In this document: in pieces, positions 7,866-9,348 of the stretch | How positions within the stretch are numbered: position 1 is the first letter of the stretch | How the letters are laid out: every line of letters begins with the position of its first letter | NCBI GenBank assembly: GCA_937952445.1 | Contig: CALGAA010000033.1 | Coordinates: 1-9,348, forward strand | Reading direction: 5' to 3' | DNA: 9,348 nucleotides | Origin: an uncultured Bacteroidota bacterium | Lineage (GTDB): Bacteria; Bacteroidota; Bacteroidia; Chitinophagales; Saprospiraceae | Notes under the pieces: model-generated | Seen by the model: the letters and a program-made list of their open reading frames with translations, nothing else | What the model was told of the DNA's origin: nothing | Database searches by the model: none | Made by a program: the position numbers and the translations under genes

Positions 7866-8273
7866 TTATGATTGAATACCCGGGACGGAAACCGACTCTG
7901 TTGTTTTTCCGGTTTGCTCCAACATAAGTGTTAATTGATAAAGCGTGAAGCTGCCGATTGCCATGACGACATCCCGGACTGCAATATCAAATAGTCCATT
8001 GATAACGAGGGTCAATGCGATAGCGACGAGCCATGCTGTTACGATCAGAGAGCCTATTTTGGTTTTGGTCAAAACGAGCACACCCGCAGCCATTTCGACC
8101 ATGCCAATGACCGAGATCAATACGGTAGGATCGAAGGGCAGAAGGTCAGTAAGAAAACCAAGGTATTGCTGCCAATCGGTCAGGATGTGCAAGAATTTAT
8201 CCAGACCGGCTACGATAGGGACCACGCCATACGTGATTTTCAAAAGGGTTTGTAAATTTTTAATATCTTTCAT
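7866..8273 (-). CDS. DoxX-like small integral membrane protein
   Basis: A 135-residue inner-membrane protein with four predicted hydrophobic helices, at about residues 8-28, 50-69, 73-92 and 98-118. The pattern GVVPIVAGLDKF, then LTDWQQYL, then IGMVEMAAGVLVL fits the DoxX-like / DUF membrane proteins of Bacteroidota. Some DoxX relatives are linked to respiratory or redox functions, but the biochemical role of this protein is unknown. The ATG at 8271-8273, giving MKDIKNLQTLLK, is preferred. A GTG at 8292-8294 would add seven residues (MNSKYCH) with no clear benefit. The gene is divergent from the ECF sigma factor and convergent with the GH5 gene, so it is not part of the PUL transcript. Assignment to the DoxX superfamily is by fold pattern and length, not by a diagnostic motif. 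Confidence 0.7.
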   Translation of the reverse strand: MKDIKNLQTLLKITYGVVPIVAGLDKFLHILTDWQQYLGFLTDLLPFDPTVLISVIGMVEMAAGVLVLTKTKIGSLIVTAWLVAIALTLVINGLFDIAVRDVVMAIGSFTLYQLTLMLEQTGKTTESVSVPGIQS

Positions 8274-8389
8274 GTGACAATATTTTGAGTTCACCCGTTA
8301 GATACATTTCACACGAATCGGTTACATTATTTTTCCATCAATTTTTGTAACGGAGTCTGTTTTCCTGCATCTAATCAGAAAGGATAATT
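8274..8389. promoter_or_regulatory. Divergent promoter region between DoxX-like gene and ECF sigma factor
   Basis: These 116 AT-rich bp must hold the start signals for both divergent genes. On the + strand AATTTTTG at 8340-8347 matches seven of eight positions of the Bacteroidota -7 consensus TAnnTTTG and lies 42 bp before the sigma-factor ATG. No TTG is seen at the expected -33 spacing. No equally good match was found on the - strand. Confidence 0.35.
8379..8384 (+). promoter_or_regulatory. Shine-Dalgarno-like site of the ECF sigma factor
   Basis: AAAGGA lies 5 nt before the ATG at 8390. It supports that start, and it is the clearest ribosome binding site in the window; the PUL genes have only A-rich leaders. 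Confidence 0.55.
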
Positions 8390-9046
8390 ATGAACGAGAT
8401 AAAAATAGAAGGCTCTGACGTGCAGGAAGTGGAGGTGATCAGACAGGTGCTGGAAGGTAAAGTAGAGCAATACGAATGGCTTATTCGGAAATACAATCAG
8501 CGATTGTTTCGATTGGGTATGTCTTATTTACATCAGGATTCCGATGTACAGGATGCCATGCAAAACACCTATATAAAAGCGTATTACAACCTGAAGAATT
8601 TTGGGTTTCACGCTTCTTTTTCCACCTGGATCATGCGTATTATGATCAACGAATGTTTGCAGCAAGTACGAAAGAAGCGATTTTACGCACCAATTGAGGA
8701 GCCCGAAGCGGTATCCCACCATGTCTTATCCTATGAAAACGGGGAAAGTAACTTAATACAGAGAGAAATGAAGGCGTTGTTGGAAAATTCAATTTTATCG
8801 CTTCCGACCAAATATCGGACGGTCTATATGCTCCGGGAAATCGAAGAAATGTCCACCGGCGAAACGGCTGCCGCCCTGGACATAAGTGAGAGCAATGTCA
8901 AGATTCGTTTGTACCGGGCAAAAGAATGGCTCCGCGATGAGATTCTCCGGAGAGCGGATGGGGTAGAGATATTTCCATTTCGGTCCGGGCGGTGTGACCT
9001 GCTCGTTGACCGGGTGATGACGATCATACGGGAAAACGCCGGTTGA
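8390..9046 (+). CDS. ECF-type RNA polymerase sigma-70 family factor
   Basis: A 218-residue alternative sigma factor with the two-domain ECF layout. Region 2 (about residues 22-105) has YNQRLFRLGMSYL, DSDVQDAMQNTYIKAYYNL and FSTWIMRIMINECL, for core-polymerase contact and -10 recognition. Region 4 (about 133-185) has LPTKYRTVYMLREIEEMST and the helix-turn-helix ALDISESNVKIRLYRAKEWL, for -35 recognition. A tail of about 30 residues with FPFRSGRCDLLVDRVM is common in a subset of Bacteroidota ECF factors. No anti-sigma gene is seen in the window: the next gene is an esterase, 52 bp downstream. PUL control by ECF factors usually comes with a FecR-type anti-sigma and a SusC with an N-terminal signalling domain. 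Neither is visible, so a role in this PUL is unproven. The start is supported by the AAAGGA site. Confidence 0.93.
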   Translation: MNEIKIEGSDVQEVEVIRQVLEGKVEQYEWLIRKYNQRLFRLGMSYLHQDSDVQDAMQNTYIKAYYNLKNFGFHASFSTWIMRIMINECLQQVRKKRFYAPIEEPEAVSHHVLSYENGESNLIQREMKALLENSILSLPTKYRTVYMLREIEEMSTGETAAALDISESNVKIRLYRAKEWLRDEILRRADGVEIFPFRSGRCDLLVDRVMTIIRENAG

Positions 9047-9057
9047 ATCCCGGACGG

Positions 9058-9065
9058 TATATTTG
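9058..9065 (+). promoter_or_regulatory. Candidate Bacteroidota -7 promoter element TATATTTG
   Basis: TATATTTG is an exact match to the TAnnTTTG -7 consensus of the Bacteroidota primary sigma factor. It lies 33 bp before the ATG of the SGNH esterase, which is suitable for a short leader. No TTTG or TTG is present at the usual 19-21 bp upstream, so the promoter call rests on one element. If real, the esterase would be transcribed separately from the sigma factor. Confidence 0.4.
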
Positions 9066-9098
9066 CTTTTTGAAGTTCTTATTATCTTATCCGCCATT

Positions 9099-9348
9099 AT
9101 GAACAGATGGACGTATTTTCTGATTGTATGGTTGGTAATCGGTGCCAAAGAACCTGCCTCGATTCGAAGTCAGACACCTGATTCTTTCTTCACATTCCCG
9201 GACGAATCACCTCTCCTCCAGGAAACCTATTATCAATTTCGTGAAGGATTGGATAATGCCTATTGGAAATTTGTAAGAACCCGGCAGGGTCGGGTGGCTT
9301 TTTTGGGAGGTTCGATCACCTACAATCCCGGATGGCGGGACAGCGTGA
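9099..9348 (+). CDS. SGNH/GDSL-type hydrolase (probable carbohydrate esterase), N-terminal part, truncated by window end
   Basis: An open frame begins with ATG at 9099 and runs off the right edge after 83 codons. The N-terminus MNRWTYFLIVWLVIGA is a short hydrophobic signal-peptide-like segment, so the product is probably exported. After about 40 residues without a clear motif comes the SGNH block I, RVAFLGGSITYNPGWRDSV, with the presumed nucleophile Ser72 in GGSIT. That version of block I is common in secreted SGNH esterases of environmental Bacteroidota and Planctomycetes, many of them likely to deacetylate polysaccharides. The Gly/Asn and Asp-His blocks lie beyond the window, so the activity cannot be confirmed. 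It follows the ECF factor by 52 bp. A PUL role as a deacetylase is possible but rests only on proximity. Confidence 0.78.
   Translation, partial: MNRWTYFLIVWLVIGAKEPASIRSQTPDSFFTFPDESPLLQETYYQFREGLDNAYWKFVRTRQGRVAFLGGSITYNPGWRDSV

Overview
The window comes from a member of the Bacteroidota, most likely an environmental lineage with a type IX secretion system (Saprospiria, Cytophagia or Chitinophagia-like; the exact class cannot be set from this sequence). The evidence is a SusC/SusD pair, lipoproteins whose mature N-terminus is Cys followed by acidic residues, a T9SS C-terminal sorting domain, mostly poor Shine-Dalgarno sites, and a TAnnTTTG-type -7 promoter match.

Positions 1-7588 are the right-hand part of a polysaccharide utilization locus (PUL) on the + strand: the C-terminal half of a SusC-like TonB-dependent transporter (to 1451), a SusD-like lipoprotein (1459-3183), two related IPT/TIG surface glycan-binding lipoproteins (3196-4287 and 4326-5597), and a secreted multidomain GH5 glycoside hydrolase (5654-7588). 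Gaps are 7, 12, 38 and 56 bp, so the five genes look like one transcript. The expected division of labour is that the GH5 enzyme cuts a beta-linked glucan or mannan outside the cell, the two IPT lipoproteins and SusD capture the chains at the cell surface, and SusC imports the oligosaccharides. The C-terminal beta-sandwich modules of the two IPT proteins are clearly homologous, and the GH5 accessory module ends in a similar motif pattern.

Positions 7589-7865 are non-coding as far as can be seen, with a small set of inverted pentamers. After that come a DoxX-like four-helix membrane protein on the - strand (7866-8273), a divergent ECF-type sigma factor on the + strand (8390-9046), and the first 83 codons of an SGNH/GDSL-type esterase (from 9099) that runs off the window. 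The esterase suggests that carbohydrate-active functions continue to the right.

The most unusual point is an in-frame TAG at 21-23 inside the SusC reading frame. It sits at a conserved aromatic position, with recognisable SusC sequence on both sides. No wholly new system is evident; the rest is a recognisable but nicely organised glucan-type PUL.
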